From contig MCFG01000405.1 of NCBI GenBank assembly GCA_002104895.1, positions 1-60,308 on the forward strand: DNA of 60,308 nt, read 5' to 3'. Below the pieces are notes generated by a model. It was not told the origin of the DNA. It worked only from the letters and a program-made list of their open reading frames with translations, and did no database searches. A program made the translations under genes and the position numbers. This document shows, piece after piece, positions 1-14,643 of the stretch (the first letter of the stretch is position 1; every line of letters starts with the position of its first letter). The DNA comes from Anaeromyces robustus. Its lineage: Eukaryota; Neocallimastigomycota; Neocallimastigomycetes; Neocallimastigales; Neocallimastigaceae.

Positions 1-480
1 AAGAATTCTTCGTTTAAGAACCAATTGGATGTTACGATTAAGGAGAAAACGAGAGAATGAATTTATAGTCAGGTTAAGTTTTGAATTAAGATTAGAAATA
101 AAAGGTTTAAGGTATAGAGAATTGTCAAATGGGATACCAAGATATTTATAGGTAGAAGTTACAGGTTCCTTCTCATAGGAAAATAACATTGAAAGAAAGG
201 TGACTTCCATAACAAATTTGTGCAAGTTCAAACTTCAGACTAATCAAACACAATCACCCTTCCTGTTAGGAATTCTATTGATACCTAGAAAAAGGTCGTG
301 TCAGACTAATTATGAGAAAGAAAGAGTTTGAGTGGTTTAACAACCATTGTAGCACATTTGTTGATACCAAAAGTAATTCCATTGGTTTTGGCCCAATCGT
401 GTACACGAGATAAAAGTGCTCTGAGCTTGGTAAGAGCAATAAGAACAATATCATCAGCAAAGAGACCGCCACAACAGATT
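1..480 (-). mobile_element. Non-LTR (LINE-type) retrotransposon relic, reverse transcriptase part
   Basis: Read on the minus strand, about 475 to 300 encodes GGLFADDIVLIALTKLRALL and then a stretch ending FGINKCATMVVK. The F-A-D-D box is the catalytic core of LINE-class reverse transcriptases, and the downstream F-x-x-N-x-x-K-C pattern is also typical. After an in-frame stop near 310 and a probable frameshift, 185 to 1 continues with YKYLGIPFDNSLYLKPF, the YLG block that follows the palm domain in these enzymes. The copy runs off the window at position 1, so its 3' part lies outside. Base composition is clearly less A+T rich than the surroundings. It is a broken copy: no start, at least one stop, and no recognisable reverse transcriptase upstream of 480. 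Confidence 0.85.
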
Positions 481-1596
481 GAATATATTAATTATTTGTC
501 TACAAAACAAAAGAAACCTATATAATACTGAAAACTTTCCCAAGCATTACTGTTGCGCATAATCCTTAATTTTCCACATATTATAGCTGAGTATAATGTC
601 CAATTAAAGGCTCAGTATGCAGGCTAATAATTGTACCGTACAAAAAAGAATGGTTTCCTCCGAGAAATCATTATGCGTTCTTTTTTTGATATAAAATAGT
701 ACTAAAAAATAAACCAAACATTATCATTGCGCATAATGCCTAATTTGATATAGTACTCATATCAAATTGTCACACCATAGCATCCAAATTTGCAATGCTT
801 AATACCCTCAGGTGTTCGATGGATAAAACTCCATCCCAGGGAATAAATAATACAAAAAAATGATAAAATATTTTTTAAAGATATTGATCAAATTAAAAAG
901 GTTAAATAAATAAAAAGAAAGTAGGCAAACTTCTAACCTCTCCCATTCAACGAATGGAATACTATTTGAACCCATGTCAGAATAAATTTCATATCTAATT
1001 TTTTTTTACGTTCACACTATTGAACAGATATAAATAACATAAATATATATATATTTAATTTTTACAAAATAAAATATTTATTATTTTTATTACTATTTTT
1101 ATTATTATTATTTTTATTATTTTTATTATTTTTTTTATTTTTATTAATAGATTTTTTTAATTTAAAAATATTTTTTGTTTTTCATATTATATATTACTAG
1201 TGTACTGTTTCAAAATTTTTATTATAATTATCAATTAAAATTACTTGTTTAAAAAAATTTTTTTCCAATTTTTTATTCAAAATAATAATTATTTCCTTTA
1301 AGTAACTCTTGAAAGAATTTACACAAATAATATTTAATTTTTATAATTTTTTTAAAAAAAAAAAAAACTTCTGTAAATTGATTTTTAATTTATCATTAGT
1401 AATAGATATTACACTTTATAAATTTTCATAATAACCTGTAAGTACTTCTATACCACTAATTTATTGTTATATATTTTATTTCAAAATATTAAATAATAAA
1501 TTTAAAACTTTAAATAAATATTCATATATATGAAAAATTATTAAATCTATTCTTTTTATTTAATAATTATTTTATTTTATATATATATTTTCTTAC
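481..1596. other. Intergenic, probable retrotransposon debris then AT-rich DNA
   Basis: Positions 481-1000 are relatively G+C rich and probably belong to the decayed element to the left, but I recognise no protein in them. A short block around TTGCGCATAAT occurs twice (about 545-575 and 719-750). From 1000 to 1596 the DNA is mostly A/T runs. A minus-strand reading frame of about 45 codons ending at a TAG near 1200 could be a 3' exon of the LRR gene at 1597-2754, but I cannot connect it. Confidence 0.5.
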
Positions 1597-2754
<1,158 letters not shown>

Positions 2755-2846
2755 TTTCTTTTTTTATTTTTTTTAAATAACTTTTTATAAATTATATTTA
2801 AAAGGAAAAAAAATTCAAATATACAAAAAGAAAAAAAAATATAATG

Positions 2847-2877
<31 letters not shown>

Positions 2878-3853
2878 AGAAAATTATTGAACTAAATGAC
2901 CAAAATTTATAAATAGAAAATTTTAATTTAAAAATTAAATTATTTTATTTTAAAAATTATATAAATAATATATTTTTTCTTATTAGAAGCAACTTTTAAA
3001 GTTGATGTTGCCATAACTATAATGATTTATAATTATTTTATTAATTATTATTTTAATTATTACAGAAAAATATTCTTTTTTTAATAATTTTTAATTCTAT
3101 AAAAGATTTATTTATTTAATTTATTATAAATATTATTTTTAATATATATTTATAAGAAACTTTAAAAAATAAAATAAAATAAAAAAATAAAATCTTAACA
3201 ATTAATTTAATTTAATTATTTTCTTTTTTTTTTTTTGATTAATTTTTATTTCATTTTTTTTTTTTTTCTTTTTAAATTTTAAATCTAATTTTGGGTTGAT
3301 CGACCAATTAAAATTTAAAAAATTGATATAAAATAAAGTCAGATTAAATTAAATTAAATTTAAAAAAATTTGATATATTAAAAAATCATTTTACAAATTA
3401 AAAAAATATTCATTTTGTCAACTTATTATTTTTTTTTTTTTTAATTTAAAAAATTAGATAGGAATAATAATATTTAAAATGATAAAAGATTATTATTTTA
3501 AATATTATCTTTTTATATTATTGATAATATTTATTTATCTTTATACAATATAGTTTTTTTTTTCCTTTTCCTTTTTTTATTCATCATGGAGACATTTTTT
3601 TAAAGTAATAATTCATAATGTTTTGCATAATGGTATGTATTTTTCATTACTTTTGTAAATGTAGCGTTTAATTCAAAAAATCTTTTTGTTATTTTATTTT
3701 ATCAATTATAAAAATAATTATTTTTAAAATACATATACTTACATATATGTATAGTTATAAAAATTATAATTAATTAATAGTTCATGCATTTATATGCATT
3801 TTTTTAATTTCTTAATTAAATTTTTGTAGTTTATGATTTAAACTTTTAGCAGA

Positions 3854-3898
<45 letters not shown>

Positions 3899-4363
3899 TT
3901 TTTATTTATTAATAAATACACTATACTAGTTATTTGGCATTAAAATTCATAATTAAAAATATTAATATATAGAAAAGAAAAATAATAATAATATTATTAT
4001 TAGAAAAAAAAATTAACTAAAAAATAAAGTAGAATATAATATTGCTTTGCATTATTTTTTTTTTTTTTTATTTTTTTTTTTATTATTTTAAACATTATTA
4101 AAATAATCAATATATAATATTTATAATTTATATATATAAATAACTTAAATTTCCATTAATTAAAATACTTTTTTTTTTAAAATAATTTTACTCGTTTTTA
4201 TATGGAATTTATGTTTATAATTTAATCTACAATAATAAATTGTTTCAACATCATCCCTATCTTATATAACAGTATATTCAGTATTATAAAATATTCAGAA
4301 TAACCTTAAAGAGCAATAAAAAAATAAAAGTTTGTTTAACATCATTAAACTAAAATGATAGAT

Positions 4364-4462
4364 TTATTTATTTATATTTGTTTGAATGGGTTTATACCTT
4401 ATTCTTCCTTCATATATTTCAGTATCATCTTCATCTATTTCTTTTTGATAAAAATAAATTCT
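4364..4462 (-). pseudogene. Orphan C-terminal coding fragment
   Basis: On the minus strand a frame of about 32 codons reads EIDEDDTEIYEGRIRYKPIQ and ends at a TAA (4364-4366). The acidic, D/E-rich text is unlike random A/T sequence, and it is loosely like the tails of the LRR membrane proteins at 34-48 kb (for example VDDDSDTEP). No exon upstream could be joined to it. It may be a leftover 3' exon of a lost gene; the family assignment is weak. Confidence 0.35.
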
Positions 4463-5599
4463 CATTAATAATAAATTCTATTACATTAAAAAATAATAAT
4501 TAATAATAAATTTATTATAACTTATTAATAATGAAATTAAGTTTATATTATATATATTTATTTATTTTATGGAATAGAATAATTATTTTTAATTATTAAT
4601 AACCTTTAATTAGTTGTTAGAAAATTATTTTAATTCTAAATAATCTTTAAAATTAATTGTTAGAAAATATAAGATATTCGTTAAATGTATTAGAATGTAA
4701 TGTATTAAATTTAATGTATAAACCAATATTGTATTAGGTATAAAAGCATATAATCCATTATAATTTAAATATCTGTAACTCTTTATCACAAAATAAATTA
4801 ATAAAATTAAACATAATTATTAATACAGAATTAATAAATGGCTTTTAATAATTTATTAATTAAATTAAAAAAAAATTGTTTCAAATAAGACGGATAGAAT
4901 TAGAATTATTAATTTATCCTATCATATTAATTATGATCTTTACCTCTTTTGAAGTAGAATGAAAAATAAATTTTAATAATAAAGAAAATTAATATAATAC
5001 ATTTATTATTATTATTATAAAATATATTATTAATAGTATTATTAGTTAATTTTTAATTATTAATTAATAATCATTATTATATTCATAGTTATTTTTTTTT
5101 TTTTTTGATAGATATATATTACTTTTAAATAATTAAAAATTTATATTAATTAATTAATTATGAATATATATTATTATTCCTTAGTTAAAATTTATTTTTA
5201 TTAAACTATAATATATATATATATATATATATTAATATTTCTTACTGCTTTACATTCTATTTCAATTTCTTTCTTTTATCTTCGAATTCTCTTTTTAATA
5301 TATATTGGAAAAAATTATGTATAAGATTTTTTTTTAAAAAAAAAAAAAGTACTAATTTATACAATTAAATTAAATGTATCATTTAATTTTTTTTAACATA
5401 AATGAAAAATATAATATTCTTTTATATAATTTAACTTTATTTAACACAAATGAAAAATATAATATTCTTTTATATACATCAATTAATAAATAAGTCCTTT
5501 GAAAATAATAATAGATAATAGTACTAGTTATTATTATACATATAACAAATTAAAATTTTGTTCTTCATGTAATGATGATGATTTTGAGCAACGAAATAT

Positions 5600-5815
5600 A
5601 TCATGTTATCTATTTATTTATTTAGTTATTTATTTATTTAGTTATTTAGTTATTTAGTTATTTAATTATTTAATTATTTAATTATTTAGTTATTTATTTA
5701 TTTAGTTATTTATTTATTTAGTTATTTAGTTATTTAGTTATTTAATTATTTATTTATTTAGTTATTTAGTTATTTAGTTATTTAGTTATTTAGTTATTTA
5801 GTCATTTATTTATTA
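5600..5815. repeat. TTTA/GTTA tetranucleotide array
   Basis: About 215 bp of TTAT tetranucleotides with interspersed TTAG variants (TTTAGTTA higher-order pattern). The mixed units suggest an old array. Confidence 0.9.
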
Positions 5816-8570
5816 TGCATTTTTTTTTAATATTATTATTATTATTATTAATTATTATTATTAATTATTATTATTATTATTGTTGTTGTTGTTGTTGTCA
5901 TTATTGTAAATGTAATATAATTATAATTATTATAATAATATTAAAAAATTTAAGACAAAAAACAAGAAACAAAAAAAAACAAAAAAACAAAAAAAACAAT
6001 AAAACAATAAAAATAAAAAATAAATAAAAAGAATTATGAAATAAATTTTTCAAAAAATTAAATTAAAGTTTTATTGTAATTTTTTAACAAGGAATATTTT
6101 TTTTTAATAATTAAATTATTAATAATTTTGTTTTTTTTTTTTTTTTATTTTATATTTATTTTTTTAAAAAAAAAAAAAAGTCTTAATTAATTAATAATTA
6201 ATAATTAATAATAATTACATTGTTTATATTTTTGTTATTAAATTATATTTTTGTACATTAAATGAATTTTATCTTATCTGATAAACTTAAAAATTAAATA
6301 CTTTATATTTAATATAAAATAAAAAAATAAAAATAAAATAAAAAAATAAAAATATAATTTTTATATTCCTTTTTTCCAAAATAGGAATTATTAATATTTA
6401 TTTAATATATTTAATAAATATTATTTATTTTTTATTTTTTTTTTTTTTTTGCTTGTTTCTTTTTTCTTTTTTCTTTTTTTTTTCTTTTTAAAAATTATCA
6501 TGTTAATATTTTTGTTTTATTGAAGCCGTTAATTTTAAATAGAATAAAGTTTTTTATTTTATATATTATACAGTTGTATACAATTGAATTGTATTCTAAA
6601 CTCTAGTATATTATATGGAATATATACATTTTGTATATATTGAATAAAAACAATATACAATGCTTCCTATTATAAACATATTTATTGTTAATATTTAAAT
6701 TCTATTTTATTTTATTTTTGTCTTCTTTTCAATATAAATATTTAGTAATGAATAAATGTATTAAACATATTTATATTATAAAATATAAATAATTTCATTA
6801 TTAAAATTTTATTATTATAATTTATGGATATGGATGTGAATGTTAATTTTATAGACATTCCATGTATTCATAAACAAAAAGTATTCAAATTTCAAAATTT
6901 CAAAAAAAATTTTTTTTAAATATAAACTAATAATAATAAATAAATAAATATTTGTTTCTTATTTTTTTCTTATTTTTTTATTTTTAATTATAATAATTAT
7001 AATAATAATTTTTTTTTTATAATATTTAAATTGTGAACTTAAACCTTAATAAATAAAAAATCATAATCATATTTTATAATAACTTTAAAAAGCTATTGTC
7101 AAACTTTAATGATTATAGAATGAATAAAAAAAAACTTTACCTATGAATTGACAAAAAATATTAAATTGAAATTTAATTTTGATGATAATTGAAACTCAAA
7201 ATCTATTGGTTATTTTTAATTTGTATCAACTTTTATACAAAATGTTTAAATTTTTTAAAAGATGAAAATTTAATATTACATAATAATTATATTAAATTTA
7301 ATTTTTAAAATTTTAATTTATATATATATTTATATATATTAATAAATGTAAATAAATTTAAATAAATAAAGGATTTAAATTATTCCATATAAATATAAAT
7401 ATAAATATAAATAAATTTGAATGGATAAAAAATATGGTGGAAAATACAACCATATTTTTATATTCATTTTATTAATTGTAAATTCCATTGATTTTTCTTT
7501 TATTTTTTTTTTATTATTTTTAAAATCATACAATAATAATAATTAAAGTTTTACAATACTAAAATATTTATTATACAACGTAACATCTTTAAAATTAATA
7601 CAATATTAATTCTTATTCATTTATATTCATTAAACATATACTTTAGTATTATGATCGATGATTAACTATGATAAAGTTATTATATTATAATTTGTTTTAA
7701 TATTGACGGTATTAGTTATTAATTTTATAACGAGTTTTTAAATCATGAATTTATTATTATATAACAAAATAAAATGATGTATTTATTATTATATACAAAA
7801 TAAAAATTATGCATTTATAAATAAGCACAAAATATTAAAATATAATAAAAAAAATATACACATACATAATATTAAATTTTTAATTTTTAATTTTAATAAT
7901 AAAAATAAATAACAAAAATAAAAATAAAATAAAATTTAAAATAAAATAAAATATAAAATAAAACTTTAAAAAAAAAAAAAAAAAAAAGAAAAAGTAATCA
8001 ATATAATATAACAAGAAATTATATGAAATTATATATAAAAATTATATGAAAGTAATATATGAAAATAATATAAAAAGTAATCTTTTTTCCAATCATTATG
8101 CATGATTAAATATTATTTTAATTACAATAATTTATTTATGATGATGATATAACATTTTGTGTATAATAAACTTTGTATTTATTGTATTAACTTTTGTTCA
8201 TTAAAAAGGATGGCTATAACTTTCTATATTTGTAAATAATTCATTTATTATTTTTATTATTTATATTTTAAATTAATTTAAAAATAATAAAATAATTATT
8301 AATAAAATAATTAATAATAATAATTTTTTTTTTAAAAATTTTTTTTTTTTTTAAAAATTTTTTTTTTTTTAAAATTTTTTTATTTGGAATTTAATAAATA
8401 ATAAATAAAAATATTGAATTAAAAATAATCTTTTTTTTTTAACATTGTTCATCTTTATATTTATATTTTATTTTTTAAAAAAAAAAAAATTTTTTTTATT
8501 ATAATAATTGTTTTATTTTATATATTAAATTTAATTATATATTAATAAATAAATATAACAAATAAAGAAA

Positions 8571-8573
8571 TAT

Positions 8574-8624
<51 letters not shown>

Positions 8625-8693
8625 TGTATTTATTTATTTATATATTCATATATTTATATATTTATATTTTTATTTATTTATTTATTTATATTT

Positions 8694-8732
<39 letters not shown>

Positions 8733-8762
8733 TATATTTATTTATTTTATGAATTTATATTT

Positions 8763-8793
<31 letters not shown>

Positions 8794-8798
8794 TATTT

Positions 8799-8841
<43 letters not shown>

Positions 8842-8843
8842 TT
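8571..8843. repeat. (TTTA)n array
   Basis: About 270 bp of TTTA units, interrupted by short TATATTT and GAATTTA segments that recur about every 60-70 bp. It lies about 620 bp upstream of the dockerin gene. Confidence 0.9.
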
Positions 8844-8976
8844 TTATCTTTTAATCTTTTAATTTAATATAATTAATTATCAATTAATAATTAAAAAAAA
8901 AATTATATATTTTAAAGTTCTATTATTAATTAAAAAAGTTGAAAATTTTAAAAATTACACAAAAAAATTACAAAAA

Positions 8977-9007
<31 letters not shown>

Positions 9008-9464
9008 AAATAAATAAATAAATAAACGAATAACAAAAAAAGATAAATTATAAAGTATAATAAATAACATTTATAAATGAAATGAAAATAAAAAAAATAT
9101 AAATATAGAGAATATCCTCAATTTCTTTTTTAAACTTCACAAATAAATATTATTATAAGTAATAATATAAAAAAAAAATAAAAGAAAACTAAAAGAAAAA
9201 AAAAAAAACTTATAATATTATAATATTTTAAATATTATTAAAATTTATTATTTATTATTTATAAATAAAAAAAATAAATTATAATAATATATATTAATAT
9301 TTATTTTTAATATAATATTTATTTTAAATAAGTTTGTATCATATAATATATATTATAATATAATAAGTTTTATTAATTAATAGAAAAAAAAATAAAAATA
9401 AATAAAATAAAATAAATTAGAAACAAATAAAAAAAAATTAAATTAATTTAGAAACAAAAAAAAA

Positions 9465-11413
9465 ATGAAAATTAGAACTACTACTTTATTAATCAGCTGT
9501 AAGTAAAAAGATATATTAATTTAAATAAATAAATAAATAGTTTTTTTTTAATAAAGTAATAGTTAATAGATAATAATATATATTTATTAAATCTTTACTT
9601 TTCTTTCTTTTTTCTTTTTTTTTTTTTACTAGTAATTGGAATTTCCTTAGCTGAAAAAGATTGTTGGTCTAAAGAATATGGCATCAGTTGTTGTGAAGAT
9701 AAAGCAACTCAAGTAGAATACATTGAAACAAATAGTGGAAGAGAATTTGGTGTTGAAAATGGACATATTTGTGGTATAAATGATATTCAACTTTGTCCAA
9801 GAGGTGAAAAATACAAGTGTTGTAATTCTTGTAAAGTTCGTTACACCGATGACTATGAATGGGGTGTTGAAGGTGGTGAATGGTGTTCTATTCCTTACTC
9901 TTGTAAAGATCAAAAACCACATCCTGTTTGTCCAAGAGGTGAAAAATACAAGTGTTGTAATTCTTGTAAAGTTCGTTACACCGATAATTATGAATGGGGT
10001 GTTGAAGATGGTGAATGGTGTTCTATTCCTTACTCTTGTAAAGAACAAGAACAACCTGTAGATGAACCAATTGAAACTCCAAAGAAGGAAGAACCAACTG
10101 AAACTCCAAAGGTTGAAGAACCAATTGAAACTACTATTGTTAATGATGAACCAGTTGAAACTACTATTGTTAATGATGAACCAGTTGAAACTACTATTGT
10201 TAATAATGAACCAGTTGAAACTACTATTGTTAATAATGAACCAGTTGAAACTACTATTATTAATAATGAACCAGTTGAAACTACTATTATTAATAATGAA
10301 CCAGTTGAAACTACTATTATTAATAATGAACCAGTTGAAACTACTGTTGTTACTCAATGTAGTAAGGAATATGAAATGTGTGGTGGTACTTTATATCCAG
10401 ATGCTCCAAGTTGTTGTGAAGGTACCTTCTGTTGGACTAAATATAAAGAATATCATCAATGTATGCCAGATTATCTTAAAGAATATCTTACTGAAGATGA
10501 ACCAATTGTTGAATCTACTGTTGTAATGGTTGATCCACCAACTACTACTACTACTGCTTCAACTACTACAATTACTACTACTGTAGTTAAACCAACTCAA
10601 ACGGATTCTGGTTCTGAATGTGCTAAACCATATCAACCATGTGGTGGTCTTGGTTATCCAGATGCTCCAAATTGTTGTGAACAAGGTTATGTATGTCAAC
10701 ATAATGATTTATACTATCATCAATGTATTCCATATGTAGAACCACAACCAACTCCATCATCTACCATTACTACTACTATTACTACTACTACTACTTCTAC
10801 TCCATCTTCTAGTAGTACTACTATAGCTACTACTACTGCTTCTACTACTACTATTACCACTACTACTGTTGTTCAAGAACCAACTCCAACTCCAACTGAA
10901 AATACTACAGATCAATGTGCTAAACTTTATGATATTTGTGGTGGTAAACTTTTCCCAGATGCACCAACTTGTTGTGAACAAGGTTCTAAATGTATTATTT
11001 ATGATGAAAGTATAAGTAGATGTCTTCCAGATAATTCTCAAGGAGGTGGTTTCCCACCATTTGGTCCATTCCCACCATTTGGTCCACCATCACCAGGTCA
11101 ACCAGGTCAACCAGGTCAACCAGGTCCAATTCCACCAATTATTCCACCATTTGGTCCATTCCCACCATTTGGTCCAATACCACCATTTGGAGATCAAAAT
11201 GGAGATCAAAATGGAAATCAAAATGGAAATCAAAATGGAAATCAAGAAGAACCAAAAGAACAACAAAAACCACAAGGTGAATGTGTAAAAGCTTATGAAA
11301 TGTGTGGTGGTATGAATACTGAAAAGAAATGTTGTGAACAAGGTAGTAGATGCGTAGAATTTAATGAATTCTATCATCAATGTATTCCAAATGATGTTGA
11401 AGTTCAACTTTAA
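9465..11413 (+). CDS. Secreted dockerin protein with CBM1-like modules
   Basis: Two exons (9465-9498 and 9633-11413; GTAAGT donor, CTAG acceptor; phase 1) give 604 residues. Splicing completes a signal peptide, MKIRTTTLLISLIGISLA. Residues from about 20 to 150 hold three fungal dockerin modules (CBM10 type): a first divergent copy starting CWSKEYGISCC, then two nearly identical copies (CPRGEKYKCCNSCKVRYTD...EWGVEGGEWCSIPYSC). Eight 10-residue repeats (PVETTIVNNE type) follow, then four cysteine-rich modules of CBM1-like spacing (CGG....APSCCE...C......YHQC). These are separated by Thr/Ser-rich or Pro/Gly-rich linkers, one collagen-like (GQPGQPGQPG). No catalytic domain is present. In gut fungi dockerins attach proteins to cellulosome scaffolds, so this is probably a non-catalytic carbohydrate-binding subunit. 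The third CBM1-like module has SISRC where the others have an aromatic-HQC, so its binding face may be altered. Confidence 0.9.
9794..10045 (+). repeat. Recent duplication of a dockerin module (135-bp period)
   Basis: The segments starting at 9794 and 9929 differ at only about three bases over about 115 bp, including synonymous sites. This indicates a recent tandem duplication or gene conversion of one dockerin module inside the coding exon. Confidence 0.9.
10117..10347 (+). repeat. 30-bp coding tandem repeat (8 copies)
   Basis: In-frame 30-bp units encode PVETTIVNDE/PVETTIINNE. Neighbouring copies are nearly identical, so the linker between dockerins and CBM1-like modules probably varies in length between strains. 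Confidence 0.95.
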
Positions 11414-12687
11414 AATAAATAATAAATAATAAAAATTAAAAAACAATAATAATATTTATTTCCAAATAAAAATAAAATAAAAATAAAATAAAAAATAAAA
11501 TAAAATAAAATAAAATATATATGTATTATTAATATATTATATATTTTATTTTATTTTATCTTTTATTTTATTTTATTTTTAATAATATTTATTAACAACT
11601 TTTATTTATTATAAAAGAAAAAAAGTTAATAATATATTTTTTAAAAAATAAAAAAAAATCAAAATATTTATTTATTTATAATATATATTTTTTTTAATAA
11701 TCAATATATAATTATTAAAAAAGATAGAAAAATTAAAAATAAAACAAAAAAAAAAATATTAATCCATTATACAAAATATAATCAATTAATATAATTATTT
11801 ATAGAAAATAACTTTTTATAAATAATGATGAATCTTAAATGATGATTAATTGAGGACGGATTAATGATTAAATAAATAAAAAATATTTTGATTTTTATAT
11901 TATTTATTTATTTATATTATAGAATTTATTTTAATAATATAAATGAATAATAAGGAAATATAAATATATATAAAGAAATTTTTGTATATATATAATCTTA
12001 TATAATTCTTTTTTATTTATATTTAATTTTTTTTTTTTACATGTTCTTTATATTCTTTAAAAAGAAGAAAAAAAAACATGTTTAAAAAAAAGTAATTTAT
12101 TAATAATTAATAATTAATAATTATATTATTATTTATAATTAAGATATTTATTAATATAAAAGGTATAAAAAAAAAAAAAAGTTTACTACTATTTATTAAA
12201 TATTTATAGCATGTAAAAGCAACAAGTAAATATAAATAGTTTTATATTTACTTTTAATTTTTAATTTATTTATGTTAGAATAATTAATTAAAAATAGTAA
12301 AAAAAAATATTTATAATTATTATTAATAATGATTTAATGTTAAAAAAGAAAAAAGTAAAAAAAGAAAAGAAAAAAAACAAATACTAATAATTAAAAATAA
12401 TAATTAAAAATAAATATTTTGCAATTAAAATAATTAATTAATTAAAAAAAAAAAAAAACTAAAAAAAAAACTAATGAAAATATTTCTTTTATTAAATTTT
12501 TATTTTTTATTAAATTTTTATTTTTTTTTATTTTTTTTATATTTTTATACATATAAATATACAATATGTTTCATATTTTAATTTAATTTGTAACAACTTT
12601 TTAATATTATTTTAACGATTATAAGATGAATAATGGGAAACATCAACTAAAAATCTTAAAACTAAACGAAATAATTTTTTTTAAAAA

Positions 12688-12721
12688 AAGTATTTATTTA
12701 TTTATTTATTTATCTATCTAT

Positions 12722-12764
<43 letters not shown>

Positions 12765-12785
12765 TTGATTTATTGATTTATTGAT

Positions 12786-12824
<39 letters not shown>

Positions 12825-12860
12825 TTCATTTATTCATGTATTATTTATTTATTTATTCAT

Positions 12861-12907
<47 letters not shown>

Positions 12908-12972
12908 TTATTTATTTATTTATTTATTTATTTATTGATTGATTGATTTATTGATTTATTGATTTATTTATT
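12688..12972. repeat. (TTTA)n array with variant units
   Basis: About 285 bp of TTTA units broken by blocks of ATTGATTT and ATTCATTT, repeated in similar order, which suggests slippage plus internal duplication. Confidence 0.9.
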
Positions 12973-14348
12973 TTGTTGATGATCTTCAACAATATTAAAT
13001 CTTTTTTTTTTTTGTTTTTCTTTTTTAATTTATATTTCAAAGTTAATTATTTTATATTTTATTTAGTCATTTTTGGATATCTTTCTATCTTAAGTAATTC
13101 TTATTGGTAACCAATTATTGATTTATTAATTAAAAAAAATAAAATATTAATATTAATAATAATAATTAAATAAAATAATTAAAATAATTAAAATAATATA
13201 GAATTAATTCTCATTCTTAAAACATGATATATCCATAATAAAATTATTGAATAATAAAATAAAAATAAAAATATTTATATATATAATAATTATTAAAAGT
13301 TATCTTTTACAACATGCATAATTTTTATTTAAATATTATATTTGACAATATATTTGTATACATATAAATATATTTTTTTATATAAAAAAAAATTATTAAA
13401 AACCCAAGAAATATTTAATGATTTGATATTTTTTATAATTTTTTAATTTATTAATTTAATTAAAAATAATAAAAAAATAAAAAAAAAACAAAAAAAACAA
13501 AAAAAAAAATTATTTTTCATAAATGCATTAAGTAATATTAACAATTTTTTTTTTCCATTTTGATTATTTACTTATAAGGAATATTAATATTTAATATTTA
13601 ATATTTTATATTTTATATTCATTAAGTCTAGATTTTATCTTTTTATTTTTTTTAAATGTATAATTTAGTATTCTTTTAAAAAATGAAAATAAAATAAATA
13701 AAAACAATTTTCTATTTTCTATTTAATATATGTATTGTTTTTTTAAACTTACAAATCAGGAAAATATCAATTTTTATTATAATTATAATTATTATTCATT
13801 ATTCATTATTATTATGACTATTATAATTATTATGATTATTATTATTATTAAATTTAAACATACAAATCTGGAAAAAAATATATTACTATTATTACTATTA
13901 TTATTATTATATTAAATAATTTATTATTCATTTATTAAATTATGTTTTTTTTATTTTATTTCTTTTTTTGTTTTTTTCTAGAATAGAAAGAATAAATTAT
14001 TTCTATTAAAGTTATTTCTATTAATTAATAAATAAAAGATTTAATATTCATTTAAATAAATAATATAAAATATATATATATATATAAGTAAAAATCAAAA
14101 ATAAATATAAATTAAACTTGTATATTTACAATTATTCTATTAAACTTTTTTCTTAATTGAAAAATAAAATATTGTTCGTTCTAAATGAAAATCTATTAAT
14201 AAATTAAAATTTATCGATTAATTATAAATTAGTTTTTTGTTTTTCGTTTTTTGGTTTTTTTTTAAATATTATAATTAATTTATCTATTATATTATCTTTT
14301 ATCCTTTATCTATTATTCATTATCTATTATTTATTATCTATTATTTAT

Positions 14349-14502
<154 letters not shown>

Positions 14503-14643
14503 ATTATTTATAATAAACAATTATTGTATATAAAATACTTTATATATAATATAGATAATAAATATTATATATCTATTACATATAAATGTATATTAATCTC
14601 TTTTTTTTTATTTTATTATTTTTATTATTATTATTATTAATTA

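Larger units (their letters stand above)
2755..9464. other. Long intergenic region, 6.7 kb
   Basis: No intact gene seen. It holds poly-A/T runs (a long A run at 3858-3897), a TTTA/GTTA array (5600-5815), a duplicated 34-bp block (about 5395-5430 and 5449-5482) and a TTTA array (8571-8843). One patch with protein-like codon content (4364-4462, minus) is listed separately. Confidence 0.7.

Noticed and set aside
328-525. Plus-strand frame at the window start
   Set aside because: It is the antisense of the reverse transcriptase segment, which has recognisable motifs on the minus strand.
9647-10357. Minus-strand frame of 236 codons rich in NNSSFNWFI repeats
   Set aside because: It is the antisense of the dockerin gene; its repeats are the complement of the PVETTIVNNE coding repeats.
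10062-10526. Plus-strand frame with MNQLKLLLL repeats
   Set aside because: Shifted frame of the same 30-bp repeat in the dockerin gene, which has a signal peptide and conserved cysteines in the other frame.
12688-12972. Regularly spaced repeats resembling a CRISPR array
   Set aside because: Continuous TTTA tetranucleotides with variant units, no unique spacers, and a eukaryotic genome.
13730-13915. Small plus-strand frame with an open start
   Set aside because: Composed of ATT and TTA runs; the short non-repetitive part has no recognisable motif.
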